Positions 26,220 to 36,646 of a stretch of DNA of 64,000 nt are shown here, piece by piece (the stretch's first letter is position 1; every line of letters starts with the position of its first letter). The translations under genes were made by a program, and so were the position numbers. Source of the stretch: Hyphomonadaceae bacterium (GTDB lineage: Bacteria > Pseudomonadota > Alphaproteobacteria > Caulobacterales > Hyphomonadaceae); assembly GCA_022844475.1 (NCBI GenBank), contig JALHLR010000007.1, positions 4,451 to 68,450 of the forward strand, given 5' to 3'. The notes beneath the pieces are model-generated. The model did no database searches. It was given only the letters and a program-made list of their open reading frames with translations, and was not told where the DNA came from.

Positions 26220-27596
26220 ATGACTGTCAGACGCGGCCCTACCGATACGATCATCGCCCTCGCGTCCGGCGCCGGCCGAGCCGGCATTGCGGTCATACGC
26301 GCATCAGGAGCGGCCTCGTCGGCCCTACTGCGCCAGCTCAGCGCCCATGAGCCGGGTGTTTCACGTGAAACACCGATGCCCGCGCCGCGCCGCGCCGCGA
26401 TCCGCGCTCTCCATGACTCCGATGGCGCATTCCTCGATGAGGCGCTGGTTCTCTGGATGCCGGGGCCGAATTCCTACACCGGCGAAGACACGGCCGAATT
26501 CCATGTCCATGGCGGCGCGGCCGTCATCGCGGCCGTGCTGGACGCCGCGCTCCGGACCGGCCTTTGTCGGGTGGCCGAGCCTGGGGAGTTCACCCGGAGG
26601 GCCTTTGATGCAGGGCAGATCGACCTCACCCAGGCAGAGGCGATCGGCGACCTGATCGACGCCGAGACGGAGGGTCAGCGACGCCAGGCCGGGCGCCTTT
26701 ATCAGGGCGAGGCGGCGCGAACCTTCGAGGGATGGCGGGGGCTTCTGATGTCCGCGATGGCGGCGCTCGAAGCCTCCATCGACTTTCCAGACGAGGCTGA
26801 CATTCCCGGCGAAGTCGACCTCTCCGCGCTCGAGCCGATCGAGGCGCTGGCCGCCGAACTCGAGGCGGCCCTTGGTGATGCGGGCCGGCTTAACGCTGTG
26901 CGGGAGGGCTTCCGGATTGCCATCCTGGGGCCGCCGAACGCCGGGAAGTCATCGCTGATGAACCGGCTTGCCCGGCGGGAGGCCGCCATTGTGTCCCCGA
27001 TTGCGGGAACGACGCGCGACGTGGTGGAGGTTCGCCTGGTTCTGGCCGGCTTTCCGGTCTGGGTTGCCGACACCGCCGGACTGCGGGAGGCGACAGACGC
27101 GATCGAGGCCGAGGGGGTGCGCCGGGCGCTGGCGCGCGCCGAGGAAGCCGACCTCCGGATCTGGGTCAGCGATGCGTCGGCGGATGTTTCACGTGAAACA
27201 TTGGCCTCTCACCGGCCGGGCGACATCGAGGTCCTGAACAAGGCCGACCTGGTCGGGACGGCCCCGGCGCGGGCGGGCGGGGAAGATGTCTTCGTCGTAT
27301 CGGCAAGGACCGGGGCCGGGTTCGAAGCGCTGGAGCGGCGTCTGGTCCATATTGTCCGCGAGCGTCTGGAGAGGGATGAGGCGCCTCTGGTGACCCGGGC
27401 CAGGCATCGCGAGCTTGTCGAGGAGGCGCTTCGCGACGTCGAAAGGGCGCTTGCAGGGGCACAGTCAGGGATCGGCGCCGAGCTGGTATCCGAAGACCTG
27501 CGCCTTGCGGCCAGGGCCCTGGGGCGCATCACAGGGACAATTGATGCAGAAGACCTGCTGGAGCGGATCTTCAGCCAGTTCTGCGTCGGCAAGTAG
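26220..27596 (+). CDS. mnmE: tRNA modification GTPase MnmE (TrmE)
   Basis: With MnmG it adds the cmnm5 group to U34 of tRNAs. The 458-aa protein has the N-terminal folate-binding domain, an inserted G domain (GPPNAGKSS, GTTRDVV, DTAGLRE, NKAD) and the C-terminal catalytic motif CVGK. Two parS palindromes lie inside the gene; both are read as VSRET (residues 47-51 and 323-327). CGGAG precedes the ATG. Confidence 0.97.
   Translation: MTVRRGPTDTIIALASGAGRAGIAVIRASGAASSALLRQLSAHEPGVSRETPMPAPRRAAIRALHDSDGAFLDEALVLWMPGPNSYTGEDTAEFHVHGGAAVIAAVLDAALRTGLCRVAEPGEFTRRAFDAGQIDLTQAEAIGDLIDAETEGQRRQAGRLYQGEAARTFEGWRGLLMSAMAALEASIDFPDEADIPGEVDLSALEPIEALAAELEAALGDAGRLNAVREGFRIAILGPPNAGKSSLMNRLARREAAIVSPIAGTTRDVVEVRLVLAGFPVWVADTAGLREATDAIEAEGVRRALARAEEADLRIWVSDASADVSRETLASHRPGDIEVLNKADLVGTAPARAGGEDVFVVSARTGAGFEALERRLVHIVRERLERDEAPLVTRARHRELVEEALRDVERALAGAQSGIGAELVSEDLRLAARALGRITGTIDAEDLLERIFSQFCVGK
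26357..26372. promoter_or_regulatory. parS site 2 (inside mnmE)
   Basis: TGTTTCACGTGAAACA, the full 16-base parS palindrome, encoding VSRET in the N-terminal domain of MnmE. Confidence 0.93.
27185..27200. promoter_or_regulatory. parS site 3 (inside mnmE)
   Basis: TGTTTCACGTGAAACA, the full palindrome, read again as VSRET in the G-domain region of MnmE. Confidence 0.93.
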
Positions 27597-27601
27597 GCCG
27601 A

Positions 27602-27617
27602 TGTTTCACGTGAAACA
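27602..27617. promoter_or_regulatory. parS site 4 (intergenic)
   Basis: TGTTTCACGTGAAACA, the full palindrome, five bases after the mnmE stop codon. Confidence 0.93.
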
Positions 27618-27883
27618 CTGGCCGACGGGGGCTGCCCTTACATAGCGTGGGCGGCGCGCCTGGAGGTTTGGCTGCCGCAAAGCGGCCGGTATCGTCCCTG
27701 GCCCAGCGCCGATATGGCTTCCTGGGCTGTGGCACCCCTGAAATGAGGACATCGCTTGGCCACAAAGCGGGTTTTTCAGCTAATTCATTGTATTGGTGGA
27801 CTAAATTGTCTTTTCACCCCGCAAGGGGACCGATTCACGGAAACTGCCGAGTTTCCGCCCGTGACGCGACTTTCCAGTGGCAA

Positions 27884-27899
27884 CGTTTCACGTGAAACA
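27884..27899. promoter_or_regulatory. parS site 5 (intergenic)
   Basis: CGTTTCACGTGAAACA, the parS core with one altered flank, 68 bases before mnmG. Confidence 0.9.
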
Positions 27900-27967
27900 T
27901 CCGAGGCGCCTCGACGTCGGTGGCGCGGTCCCTTAAATGACCGCCTCAATCCACAGGCAGCCGCCGC

Positions 27968-29866
27968 ATGACCGCGCACTCTGAAACATTCGATGTGATC
28001 GTCATCGGCGGCGGGCATGCCGGCGCCGAAGCGGCTGCCGCTGCTGCCCGCTTCGGGGCCAGGACGGCGCTGGTCACCCATAAGCTTTCGACGATTGGCG
28101 AGATGTCGTGCAATCCGGCCATCGGCGGATTGGGCAAGGGACACCTGGTCCGGGAAGTCGATGCGCTGGATGGCGTAATGGGCCGCGCGGCTGATCGCGG
28201 CGGCATCCAGTTCCGCATGCTCAACCGTTCCAAGGGGCCGGCTGTGCGTGGGCCGCGAACACAGGCCGATCGCAAACTCTATCGCGAAGCCGTCCAGTCG
28301 ATCCTGGGCGAATACGAAAACCTGACGCTGATCGAGGATGGGGTCGAAGACCTCGTCATCGAGCGTGGCCAGGTCGCAGGCGTCATCGGCCAGTCGGGCC
28401 GGTCGTGGCGGGCAGGCGCGGTCGTGGTGACGACGGGGACATTCCTCAAAGGCCTGATCCATATCGGCGAGAAGCGGATCCCCGCAGGCCGCGTCGGCGA
28501 GGCGCCGGCGATCGGATTGTCGGACCGGCTTTACGGGCTTGGCCTCCAGATGGGTCGGCTGAAGACCGGAACGCCTGCCCGGCTTCGCGCCTCGAGCATC
28601 AACTGGTCGGACCTCGAAATGCAGGCGGCCGATGCCGAGCCGATCCCCTTCTCATTCCTGAATGACCGTATCGACGTGCCGCAGATCGCCTGTGGCATCA
28701 CCTGGACGTCGGCGGACGTTCACGCCGTGATCGGCGACAATCTCCACAGGTCCGCCGTCTATTCGGGGGCCATCGCCGGGCGTGGCCCGCGCTATTGCCC
28801 CTCGATCGAGGACAAGGTGAAGCGGTTTGCCGATCGCGACAAACACCAGATCTTCCTCGAGCCGGAAGGCCTGCCCGGCACCGAGTATGGCGACACCATC
28901 TATCCCAACGGGATTTCGACCTCTCTGCCCGAGGACGTGCAGGAGGCTTTCATCCGGAAGATCCATGGGCTCGCAGACGTCGAGATCCTCCGCTTCGGCT
29001 ATGCAATCGAATACGACTATGTCGACCCGCGCGAGCTTACGCCCGACCTCGCCGTGAAGCGCCTGCCCGGGCTTTACCTGGCGGGCCAGATCAATGGCAC
29101 GACAGGCTATGAAGAGGCTGCAGGACAAGGACTTGTGGCCGGTCTCAACGCGGCGCGCTTTGCGGGCGGGAACGACCCATACATCCTCGATCGGAGCCGC
29201 GCCTATATCGGCGTGATGATCGACGACCTCGTCACGCGGGGCGTCTCGGAGCCCTATCGCATGTTCACCTCGCGGGCCGAATACCGGCTGAGCCTGCGGG
29301 CCGACAATGCCGACCAGCGGCTGACGGAAGAGGGTGTCGGTGCAGGAGTTGTGGGCGCCCACAGGCGTGAAGCGTTTCACGTGAAACGTTCATCGATCGA
29401 CGCGGCGCGGGCCAGGCTCAACGCGCTGACGCTTACGCCGAACGAGGCGCGCGGCCACGGCATCATGATCAACCTCGATGGCAAGCGGCGCAATGCGCTG
29501 GAGATCCTGGCCTATGTCGGCGTCGACTTCACGCGGCTGCGCAGCGTGTGGCCGGAACTCTCCGATGTGACGCCGCAGGTGGCGGAGCAGATGGAGATCG
29601 AGGCGGCCTATGCAGGCTATCTCGACCGCCAGGAGGCGGACATCGTCGCCTTCCGGAAGGACGAAGACATGCGCCTGCCAGCCGATCTCGACTATCGCGC
29701 GATCGGCGGACTCTCGAACGAAGCGAAGGACAAGCTCTCGACCGTGCGGCCGGCAACTCTGGGCCAGGCGGCGCGGATCGAAGGCATGACGCCCGGGGCG
29801 ATTACTGCCGTGCTCGGGCATCTGAAGCGGACGGCCAGGAAGGTCGGGCGTGCCGCTCAGGGGTGA
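27968..29866 (+). CDS. mnmG: tRNA uridine-5-carboxymethylaminomethyl modification enzyme MnmG (GidA)
   Basis: FAD-dependent partner of MnmE. The 632-aa protein begins with the FAD-binding [12 protein letters not shown] motif, then [20 protein letters not shown] and [16 protein letters not shown], all MnmG signatures. A parS palindrome lies near residue 470 and is read in a different frame from those in mnmE, giving FHVKR. The C-terminal helical domain is complete. Confidence 0.97.
   Translation: MTAHSETFDVIVIGGGHAGAEAAAAAARFGARTALVTHKLSTIGEMSCNPAIGGLGKGHLVREVDALDGVMGRAADRGGIQFRMLNRSKGPAVRGPRTQADRKLYREAVQSILGEYENLTLIEDGVEDLVIERGQVAGVIGQSGRSWRAGAVVVTTGTFLKGLIHIGEKRIPAGRVGEAPAIGLSDRLYGLGLQMGRLKTGTPARLRASSINWSDLEMQAADAEPIPFSFLNDRIDVPQIACGITWTSADVHAVIGDNLHRSAVYSGAIAGRGPRYCPSIEDKVKRFADRDKHQIFLEPEGLPGTEYGDTIYPNGISTSLPEDVQEAFIRKIHGLADVEILRFGYAIEYDYVDPRELTPDLAVKRLPGLYLAGQINGTTGYEEAAGQGLVAGLNAARFAGGNDPYILDRSRAYIGVMIDDLVTRGVSEPYRMFTSRAEYRLSLRADNADQRLTEEGVGAGVVGAHRREAFHVKRSSIDAARARLNALTLTPNEARGHGIMINLDGKRRNALEILAYVGVDFTRLRSVWPELSDVTPQVAEQMEIEAAYAGYLDRQEADIVAFRKDEDMRLPADLDYRAIGGLSNEAKDKLSTVRPATLGQAARIEGMTPGAITAVLGHLKRTARKVGRAAQG
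29373..29388. promoter_or_regulatory. parS site 6 (inside mnmG)
   Basis: CGTTTCACGTGAAACG, a perfect palindrome with the parS core; it encodes FHVKR in MnmG. Confidence 0.9.
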
Positions 29867-29950
29867 TGGGCTTGCGGCCGGCGATGGCGAGCAGTGCGCA
29901 AAGCGCCCATCCGTCGAACAACGCGCACGTGCTTACGGAAGGTTCGACTG

Positions 29951-30616
29951 ATGCCCTGGCCCACTCACGATGAAGATGGCTTCGGGCCTGAAGACGCAGC
30001 CGGGCTGACCGGTGTTTCACGTGAAACACTGGCCCGCGTCCGTTCCTATCTTGCCGTGCTGGACGTATGGCGCGAGCGAATCAATCTGATCGGGCCCGGA
30101 GAGGGGCGCCACCTGTGGCGGCGCCATGTGCTCGACAGCCTTCAGCTGCTCGACCAGATCGGGCCGGAGCACAGGAATATTGTTGATCTCGGCTCCGGGG
30201 CCGGATTTCCCGGACTGCTGATCGCAGCCGCCATGCTCGAGCGGCCAGGGGCATCGGTGACGCTCGTGGAGAAGAGCCCCCGGAAAACCGAATTCCTTGA
30301 AGCGGCTATTGCCCATGTGGGCCTGCCTGCCAGGGTTCTGACGACACGCATCGAGGACCCGCCGGCGTCACTTGTCAGGGATCGTTTCGATCTGCTCACG
30401 GCGCGGGCGCTGGCGCCGCTGCCGAAGCTTTTGGGGTATGGTTACGCATGGCTTAAACCTTCCGGTAAGGCCCTGCTGATGAAAGGTAGGGACACCGCCG
30501 CCGAATTGGCGGAGGCCCGCCTCTCCTGGACCTTCAAGGTCGCCGAGCGGCAGAGCCTCTCCAGTCCGGAAGGGCGCGTGCTGACGATTTCGTCGATTGA
30601 ACCCCGGAGGGCCTGA
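29951..30616 (+). CDS. rsmG: 16S rRNA (guanine-527-N7)-methyltransferase
   Basis: SAM-dependent methylation of G527 of 16S rRNA. The 221-aa protein has INLIG, the SAM loop DLGSGAGFPGLLIA and LTARALAPL. A parS site is embedded near the N-terminus as VSRET (residues 22-26). GGAAGG precedes the ATG. Its TGA overlaps the parA ATG by one base. Confidence 0.96.
   Translation: MPWPTHDEDGFGPEDAAGLTGVSRETLARVRSYLAVLDVWRERINLIGPGEGRHLWRRHVLDSLQLLDQIGPEHRNIVDLGSGAGFPGLLIAAAMLERPGASVTLVEKSPRKTEFLEAAIAHVGLPARVLTTRIEDPPASLVRDRFDLLTARALAPLPKLLGYGYAWLKPSGKALLMKGRDTAAELAEARLSWTFKVAERQSLSSPEGRVLTISSIEPRRA
30013..30028. promoter_or_regulatory. parS site 7 (inside rsmG)
   Basis: TGTTTCACGTGAAACA, the full palindrome; encodes VSRET. 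It is the last site before parAB, about 600 bases upstream of parA. Confidence 0.93.
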
Positions 30617-31401
30617 TGCGCGTCATCGCCGTCGCCAACCAGAAGGGCGGAGTGGGCAAGACCACGACCGCCATCAATCTCGGCACCGCGCTCGCAGCGG
30701 TGGGCAAGCGCGTGCTCGTTATGGATTGCGATGCGCAGGGCAACGCTTCCACGGGCCTCGGCGTCGAGCCGATGGCGCGCGCCAAGACCAGCTATGATGT
30801 GCTGGTCGGCGATGGCGGCATGGTCGATGCGATCGTGAAAACGAAAGTGCCGAACCTCGATCTCATCCCGGGCGATGAAAACCTCGCCGGCGTCGAGACG
30901 ATGCTGCACAATGATCCGGAGAAGAACTTCAAGCTGAGGCAAGCCTTCGCTGCGTTCGCGAAGCTGGGCCGTGACTACGACACGGTGCTGATCGATTGCC
31001 CGCCCTCGCTGTCGACCGTGACGATCAATGCCATGGTTGCGGCCAACGCCGTGCTCGTTCCGCTGCAGTGCGAGTTCCTGGCGATGGAAGGTCTCTCGCA
31101 GATTCTTCGCACCATCGAGCTGGTACGCTCGGGCCTCAATCCCGATCTCGAAGTGCAGGGCGTCGTGCTGACCATGTACGACAAGCGGAACAACCTCTCC
31201 GACCAGGTCGCCACAGAAGTGCGCACCTACCTCGGCTCCAAGGTTTACCAGACAGTCATACCCCGGAATGTACGTTTGTCCGAGGCCCCGTCCTTCGGAC
31301 TACCGGCCATACTCTATGACCACAAATGCTCCGGCAGCGAGGCCTACATAATGCTCGCCCAGGAGCTGATGCAGCGTGAACGCGAGAGGGCGGCGGCGTG
31401 A
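30616..31401 (+). CDS. parA: chromosome partitioning ATPase ParA
   Basis: Deviant-Walker ATPase that moves ParB-parS complexes to the new pole. The 261-aa protein starts MRVIAVANQKGGVGKTTT, with the signature Lys of the deviant P-loop, then MDCDAQGNAS and LIDCPPSL. There is no N-terminal HTH extension, as expected for the chromosomal type. It is co-translated with rsmG and parB. Confidence 0.98.
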   Translation: MRVIAVANQKGGVGKTTTAINLGTALAAVGKRVLVMDCDAQGNASTGLGVEPMARAKTSYDVLVGDGGMVDAIVKTKVPNLDLIPGDENLAGVETMLHNDPEKNFKLRQAFAAFAKLGRDYDTVLIDCPPSLSTVTINAMVAANAVLVPLQCEFLAMEGLSQILRTIELVRSGLNPDLEVQGVVLTMYDKRNNLSDQVATEVRTYLGSKVYQTVIPRNVRLSEAPSFGLPAILYDHKCSGSEAYIMLAQELMQRERERAAA

Positions 31402-32342
31402 CCCAACCTATGAAACAGGCAAGACTAGGCCGCGGATTGTCGGCCCTGCTGGGCGACTATGCCGGCGCACGCAACGCCATCGAGGGCGGCGAATCCGTGG
31501 CGGCCGAAGCCAATGCTCCGTCTACGGAAGATCTGTCGGCGTCGGAGATCGCGATTGATCGCATCGTGCCGAACCCGAAGCAGCCGCGGCGCACTTTCGT
31601 CGAGGCTGACCTCGAGGAGCTGACCGAGTCGATCAGGACCAAGGGCGTCATCCAGCCTATCCTGGTGCGCCCCGATCCGTCGCAGCCGGAAATGTTCGAG
31701 ATCATCGCAGGCGAGCGGCGCTGGCGCGCGGCGCGGCGCGCCGGTCTCTCGATGGTGCCGGCCGTCGTGCGCGAGATGGACGATCGCGAGATGCTCGAGA
31801 TCGCCATCATCGAGAACGTGCAGCGCGCCGACCTCAATGCCGTGGAAGAAGCCGAAGCCTACAAGGCGCTGATCGACCGGTTCGGGCGGACGCAGGAGTC
31901 GGTCGCGCAGCAGGTCGGCAAGAGCCGCGAGCATGTGTCGAACACGCTGCGCCTGCTGTCGCTTCCCGAAGACGTGCGCGAGCATGTGCGCGAGGCGCGT
32001 CTGACACCGGGCCATGCGCGCGCGCTGATGAAGACATCAGATCCGTCAGGCTTCGCCGCGACGGTGATCGCAAGGCAGCTGTCGGTGCGCGAGACAGAGG
32101 CGCTGTCCAAGGCGGACAAGGTATCGGGCGGCAAGTCCGCGGTGGACGCCGACAAGGACGTCGACACCAAGGCGCTGGAACTCGACCTGCAGCGCGCGCT
32201 GGGGCTGGACGTCGACATCCGCCACATGAACGGCAAGGGCGGAGAGGTGCGCATCAGGTATGCGCAGCTGGAACAGCTCGACGAGATCTGCCGGCTCCTC
32301 TCGCGGCCGCGTGCCGTGGTCGCGAACGACGGGCTGGACTAG
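31398..32342 (+). CDS. parB: centromere-binding protein ParB (CTPase)
   Basis: Binds parS, spreads as a CTP-dependent clamp and stimulates ParA. The 314-aa protein has a short N-terminal LGRGLSALLG motif (ParA contact), CTP-binding GERRWRAARRAG and ENVQRADLN, the HTH around SREHVSNTLRLLSLP, and a C-terminal dimerisation domain. It starts at GTG overlapping the parA stop. Its targets are the seven parS sites just upstream. Confidence 0.98.
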   Translation: MTQPMKQARLGRGLSALLGDYAGARNAIEGGESVAAEANAPSTEDLSASEIAIDRIVPNPKQPRRTFVEADLEELTESIRTKGVIQPILVRPDPSQPEMFEIIAGERRWRAARRAGLSMVPAVVREMDDREMLEIAIIENVQRADLNAVEEAEAYKALIDRFGRTQESVAQQVGKSREHVSNTLRLLSLPEDVREHVREARLTPGHARALMKTSDPSGFAATVIARQLSVRETEALSKADKVSGGKSAVDADKDVDTKALELDLQRALGLDVDIRHMNGKGGEVRIRYAQLEQLDEICRLLSRPRAVVANDGLD

Positions 32343-32362
32343 ATCCGGCTGGCGCCTGGCAG

Positions 32363-32380
32363 GCGAGGACAGGTCCTCGC
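32363..32380. terminator. hairpin between convergent parB and holA
   Basis: GCGAGGAC-ag-GTCCTCGC is a perfect 8-bp stem that directly abuts the holA stop codon. There is no T-run on either side, so it may act with Rho or as an mRNA 3'-end stabiliser. Confidence 0.45.
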
Positions 32381-33394
32381 TCAGATTGTGCGCGTCGCAA
32401 TCCGGTGGATCAGGTTGCGGATGATCGCGTCCGATGGCGCTCCCGCCTGCTTGCAGGATTTCTCGGCGTCGTAGAGCCGGGCGATGGTCCGCTGCAGCGC
32501 AGGTCCGCGCCAGTCGCGGACGGCGCGCGAGAAGGCGGGCCACTCTTTCTCGAACACGGGCGGGCGCAGGCGCATGCCGGATCCTGCGCCTGACCCCACC
32601 GCGTCGATCACGCGCAGCATGCGGAAGTGCAGGGTGCGCAGGGCGGAGATCGGATTGCCGCCGGCGTCGAGATAGCGGTTGATCGACAACGTCGCCTGCG
32701 CGGTGTCTCCGAGGATCGCCGCATCGGCTGCGTCGTCAGCGCCGCGCGGCTGTTCGGCCGAGGCAAGCAGGCTGATGTCATGCGCCGTCACGGCGCGGCC
32801 GAGGCCGATGGCGTAGAGTTCGAGTTTCTCAAGTTCGGAAAGTGCGAGGCGGCGATCACCGGGCAGTTCCGCGACAAAGGCGGCGAGGGCGGGCTCTTCC
32901 ATCGCGACGCCTGCGGCGGCGAGGCGACGGGTCACCAGATCGTTGATCGTCGCTTCATCATCGGCATAGAGCTGCAGCGCCTGTGCGGCGTCGGAGGCTT
33001 CGAACGCACCGCGCAGCTTGCTCGCCTTGCCAAGATCGCCGCCTTCGATGATCCAGGCGGCTTCAGGACTGAGCAGACCCTTCTCGATATCGCCAAGGAT
33101 TTCGATGACGGGCTTCGCGCTCGTCTCGCGCTCGATCCGTACACGGACAAGCCGGTCTCCGCCCATGAGTGAGCGTGCGACCAGCTCGTCGGCGAGCGTC
33201 TGCGGATCACGCTTCAGGTCGTCGTCTGACAGCTTGACCAGGTTGAAGGGATCGATACCGGGGACCCAGCGCTGCGCCAGCATGTCGGCGGCCGTGGAGA
33301 CAAGTCCCGGGTCGCCGCCGAAGACGAGGGCGATGCGCGTCTTCCCCTGCGGCTTGTCGCAGAAGGCGAGGGCGCGTGCGCCCGCGAGCTTCAT
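32381..33394 (-). CDS. holA: DNA polymerase III delta subunit
   Basis: Clamp-loader subunit that opens the beta clamp. The 337-aa protein has the RNA-polymerase-independent HolA layout: an N-terminal VFGGDPGLVS region, WIIEGGDL in the middle and the C-terminal collar helices with ALRTLHFRML. Sequence identity within this family is low, so the call leans partly on context downstream of lptE, the usual arrangement. Confidence 0.9.
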   Translation of the reverse strand: MKLAGARALAFCDKPQGKTRIALVFGGDPGLVSTAADMLAQRWVPGIDPFNLVKLSDDDLKRDPQTLADELVARSLMGGDRLVRVRIERETSAKPVIEILGDIEKGLLSPEAAWIIEGGDLGKASKLRGAFEASDAAQALQLYADDEATINDLVTRRLAAAGVAMEEPALAAFVAELPGDRRLALSELEKLELYAIGLGRAVTAHDISLLASAEQPRGADDAADAAILGDTAQATLSINRYLDAGGNPISALRTLHFRMLRVIDAVGSGAGSGMRLRPPVFEKEWPAFSRAVRDWRGPALQRTIARLYDAEKSCKQAGAPSDAIIRNLIHRIATRTI

Positions 33395-33966
33395 GGCGTG
33401 GTGGGCGCCGGTTGGGCAGGCTGCGCAGGCTGCGCAGGCGCAACCGGGGAGCGGCCGGTCTTCGGGTCCACCGTCTTGCCCGCGGCGATGATCATCTCGG
33501 CGCGGATCGAGCGCGCGAGCAGTGTTGCAAGCCGCTCCTGCGCCGCCGTCTGGGCTGCGAGGTCGCTATAGGCCGCGTCGGCGAAGTTGAAGCTCGCCCG
33601 TTCCTCCACCGTGCCGGTGCCGAGAATGGCGCCGCCCGTCCCGCGCAGTGTCCAGGTGGCGACGCCGACATAGTCGGAGCGCGAGGCTGCCTGGTCGGGC
33701 GCAAAGGCGAGCCGTTCGATCGCTTGCCGAAGCGCAATGTCGAGCGTGCCGGCGCTGAAGCCCGGAACACCCTGTCCCACGGAGCGAACGAGCTCCTGGC
33801 GCAGGAAGTGACCTGTGCGGCCCGAGGCGGTGCCGGCGGTCGCGGTGGCGCGGATTTCGTTGATCGTGATCGGGCCGGTGCTTGCCTGTCCTCCGCCATA
33901 GACGGGCGAGAAACCGCAGGCGGTGAGCGGCAGGAGGGCGAGGGCAAGGAAGGCTGCGCGGATCAT
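33391..33966 (-). CDS. lptE: LPS-assembly lipoprotein LptE
   Basis: Outer-membrane lipoprotein that plugs LptD. The 191-aa protein has a signal peptide with lipobox LTAC followed by GFSPVYG, the family hallmark. The C-terminus ends in three PAQ repeats, encoded by a short tandem DNA repeat around 33417-33443 that may vary in copy number. Both ends overlap neighbouring genes (leuS and holA), the standard leuS-lptE-holA order. Confidence 0.94.
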   Translation of the reverse strand: MIRAAFLALALLPLTACGFSPVYGGGQASTGPITINEIRATATAGTASGRTGHFLRQELVRSVGQGVPGFSAGTLDIALRQAIERLAFAPDQAASRSDYVGVATWTLRGTGGAILGTGTVEERASFNFADAAYSDLAAQTAAQERLATLLARSIRAEMIIAAGKTVDPKTGRSPVAPAQPAQPAQPAPTTP

Positions 33967-36578
33967 GATGCGACGATATTGACGATACGGCCGGGGACCA
34001 CAATCACCTTTCGCACGGTGAGACCGGCCAGATGTTGCGTCACCGCATCATCTTCGCGCGCGGCGGCTTCCACCGCCGCAGGGTCGGCGCTTGCGGCGAC
34101 GGTTATTTCCGCGCGCTTCTTGCCGTTGATCTGGACCGGAAGGGTGAGCGTGTCGGAGACCAGCAGGGCAGGGTCGGGGGTTGGCCATTTTGCTGTCGCC
34201 ACCATCCCGCCGCCGCCCAGCAGCGCCCAGCATTCTTCTGACAGGTGCGGCGCGAAGGGCGCGGCGATCTGGGCGAACAGGCGCAGCGCCTCGCGGCGGG
34301 CCGTGGCCATGCCGGGAAGCGTGGATTGCTCGGCTTTGCGCAGAGCATTGCCCAGCTCGTTCATGCGGGCGATGCCGACATTGAAGTGGAATTTCTCGAT
34401 GCCGTTGGTCACATCGCGCACCGTGCGATGGGCGAGGCGGCGCAGCTCCAGCGGCTCGCCGCTGTCGGCCGGGCCATCGTCTGCGGCAGGCGCAGCTTCA
34501 ACCAGCGACCAGAGTTTCTGGATCGAGCCCCACGCGCCGCGCACACCGGCGTCGGTCCATTCGAAATCGCGCTCTGGGGGAGAGTCCGACAGGACGAACC
34601 AGCGCGCAACGTCTGCACCGTAGTCGGCGATGATCTGGATCGGATCAACGACGTTCTTCTTCGACTTCGACATCTTCTCGACGCCGCCGATCGTGACAGG
34701 CTTGCCGCTCGAGATTTCGACCAGCGCCCCGTCGCGCTTCTCGATCTCCTCGGGCAGGAGCCACTGGCCGTCCGCAGACCTGTAGGTCTCGTGCGTGACC
34801 ATGCCCTGCGTGAAGAGGCCGGCGAAGGGTTCGCCGCTGGGCAGGTCGAGCAGGCCGATGTCGCGCAGGGCGCGGGTGAAGAAGCGCGAGTAGAGCAGGT
34901 GGAGAACCGCATGCTCGACACCGCCGATATACTGGTCGACCGGCAGCCAGTAGCCGGCTTCTTCCCTGTTGATCGGCTCTTTCGATTTCGGATCGCAGAA
35001 GCGCGCAAAGTACCAGGATGAATCGACAAACGTGTCCATCGTGTCGGTTTCGCGTTCCGCCTTGCCGGCGCATTTCGGACACGTGACGTGTTTCCACGTC
35101 GGATGGCGCGCCAGCGGATTGCCGGGCTCGGAGAAGTCCGCATTGTCCGGCAGCCGCACCGGCAGCTGATCGTCGGGTACAGGTACAGTGCCGCACGCCG
35201 CACACTTGATGACGGGGATCGGACATCCCCAGTAGCGCTGGCGCGAGACGCCCCAGTCGCGCAGGCGGTATTGCGTGGTGGCCTCGCCGGCCTGACGATT
35301 CACCAGCGCCTTGATCGCAGCCGTGATCGCATCCTTCGTCGAGAGCCCGTCCAGGAAGTCGGAATTGTAGATCGTGCCATCGCCGGCATAGGCCTCGCCG
35401 CGCACGGTGTAGGTTTCAGGATCGGCGCCAGGCGGCAGCACGACCGGCTTGAAGGGCAGGCCGTATTTCTCCGCGAACTCGATGTCGCGCTGGTCGCCTG
35501 CGGGCGAGCCGAAGATCGCGCCAGTGCCATAGGTCGACAGCACGAAGTTCGCCGCCCAGACGGGCAGCTCCCAGCTGGGATCGAACGGATGCTTCACGCG
35601 GATGCCGAGGTCGATCCCGACCTTGTCGGCCTTCTCGATGTCGGCTTCGGACGTGCCGCGCGCGGCGCAATCGGCCATGAACCTGGCCACGTCTGGGCGC
35701 GACCTGGCGATCTGCCTGGTTAGCGGATGGTCCGGCGCGAGCGCGAGGAAGGCCGCGCCGAACAGCGTGTCGGGGCGTGTGGTGAAGACCTCGATCGGGT
35801 CGGTCGCGTGATTGCGGCCGAGGGCGTCCTTGTCGCTCGGCAGGAAATCCGGCGCGTGCGCGATTTCCCACCAGATCTTCGCGCCCTGCGATTTGCCAAT
35901 CCAGTTGGCCTGCATGGTGCGGACCTTGTCGGGCCAGCGGTCGAGCGAATTCAGGTCTTCCAGCAGGTCATCACCATACTTCGTGATGCGGAAGAACCAC
36001 TGCTCAAGCTCGCGCTGCTCGACAACCGCGCCGGAGCGCCAGCCGCGACCGTCCACCACCTGCTCGTTGGCGAGCACGGTGTTCTCGACCGGATCCCAGT
36101 TCACCTTGGCGGAGCGGCGATAGACGAGGTCGTTCGCCAGCATCTTCAGGAAGATGCGCTGCTGCTGTTCGTAATAGTCAGGCTCGCAGGTGGTGACCTC
36201 CTTCGACCAGTCGAAGGACAGGCCGAGCGGCGCGAACTGATCCTTCATCGCCTGGATGTTCTGCAGCGTCCAGGTGCGGGGCTGGGCTTGTCTCTCGATG
36301 GCGGCGTTCTCGGCAGGCAGGCCGAACGCATCCCAGCCCATCGGGTGCAGGACGTTGTAGCCATTGGCGATGCGATAGCGGGCGACGACATCGCCCATCG
36401 CATAGTTGCGGACATGGCCCATGTGCAGCCGGCCCGACGGGTAGGGGAACATCTCGAGGATGTAGGCCTTCGGCATGTCGCCCGCTTCCCTTGCGGACTT
36501 CGCGCGGAAGACCTGTGCGCGCTCCCAGGCTGCGCGCCATTTCGGCTCTGTCTCTTTGGGATTGTAGCGGGTGGCCAT
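33963..36578 (-). CDS. leuS: leucyl-tRNA synthetase
   Basis: Class I synthetase, 871 aa, normal length. [15 protein letters not shown] holds the HIGH-type motif (HMGH at 52-55) and [13 protein letters not shown] the KMSKS loop. The zinc-binding and CP1 editing domains lie between. I start at [14 protein letters not shown], the usual N-terminus; an upstream in-frame extension is not conserved in type. Confidence 0.98.
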   Translation of the reverse strand: MATRYNPKETEPKWRAAWERAQVFRAKSAREAGDMPKAYILEMFPYPSGRLHMGHVRNYAMGDVVARYRIANGYNVLHPMGWDAFGLPAENAAIERQAQPRTWTLQNIQAMKDQFAPLGLSFDWSKEVTTCEPDYYEQQQRIFLKMLANDLVYRRSAKVNWDPVENTVLANEQVVDGRGWRSGAVVEQRELEQWFFRITKYGDDLLEDLNSLDRWPDKVRTMQANWIGKSQGAKIWWEIAHAPDFLPSDKDALGRNHATDPIEVFTTRPDTLFGAAFLALAPDHPLTRQIARSRPDVARFMADCAARGTSEADIEKADKVGIDLGIRVKHPFDPSWELPVWAANFVLSTYGTGAIFGSPAGDQRDIEFAEKYGLPFKPVVLPPGADPETYTVRGEAYAGDGTIYNSDFLDGLSTKDAITAAIKALVNRQAGEATTQYRLRDWGVSRQRYWGCPIPVIKCAACGTVPVPDDQLPVRLPDNADFSEPGNPLARHPTWKHVTCPKCAGKAERETDTMDTFVDSSWYFARFCDPKSKEPINREEAGYWLPVDQYIGGVEHAVLHLLYSRFFTRALRDIGLLDLPSGEPFAGLFTQGMVTHETYRSADGQWLLPEEIEKRDGALVEISSGKPVTIGGVEKMSKSKKNVVDPIQIIADYGADVARWFVLSDSPPERDFEWTDAGVRGAWGSIQKLWSLVEAAPAADDGPADSGEPLELRRLAHRTVRDVTNGIEKFHFNVGIARMNELGNALRKAEQSTLPGMATARREALRLFAQIAAPFAPHLSEECWALLGGGGMVATAKWPTPDPALLVSDTLTLPVQINGKKRAEITVAASADPAAVEAAAREDDAVTQHLAGLTVRKVIVVPGRIVNIVAS

Positions 36579-36646
36579 CGTGTCGCTCGTGTCCGTTCGG
36601 AAGCGGGGGTTTGCATATCCCGCCGCCAAACGAAAGGCGACGGGAC

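Larger units (their letters stand above)
27597..27967. other. 371-base mnmE-mnmG gap with two parS sites and a hairpin
   Basis: Besides parS sites 4 and 5 the gap holds an AT-rich patch (27773-27815) that is a likely promoter region for mnmG, though I cannot fix the boxes. It also holds a hairpin, CGGAAACT-gccg-AGTTTCCG (27838-27857), which extends imperfectly to TCACG/CGTGA on either side. No T-run follows. A small frame at 27647 has no supporting features. Confidence 0.6.

Noticed and set aside
25357-30028. Repeated TTTCACGTGAAA palindromes as a CRISPR array or mobile-element ends
   Set aside because: Spacing is irregular (about 0.3-1.5 kb), four copies lie in conserved genes, and the sequence is the known parS core.
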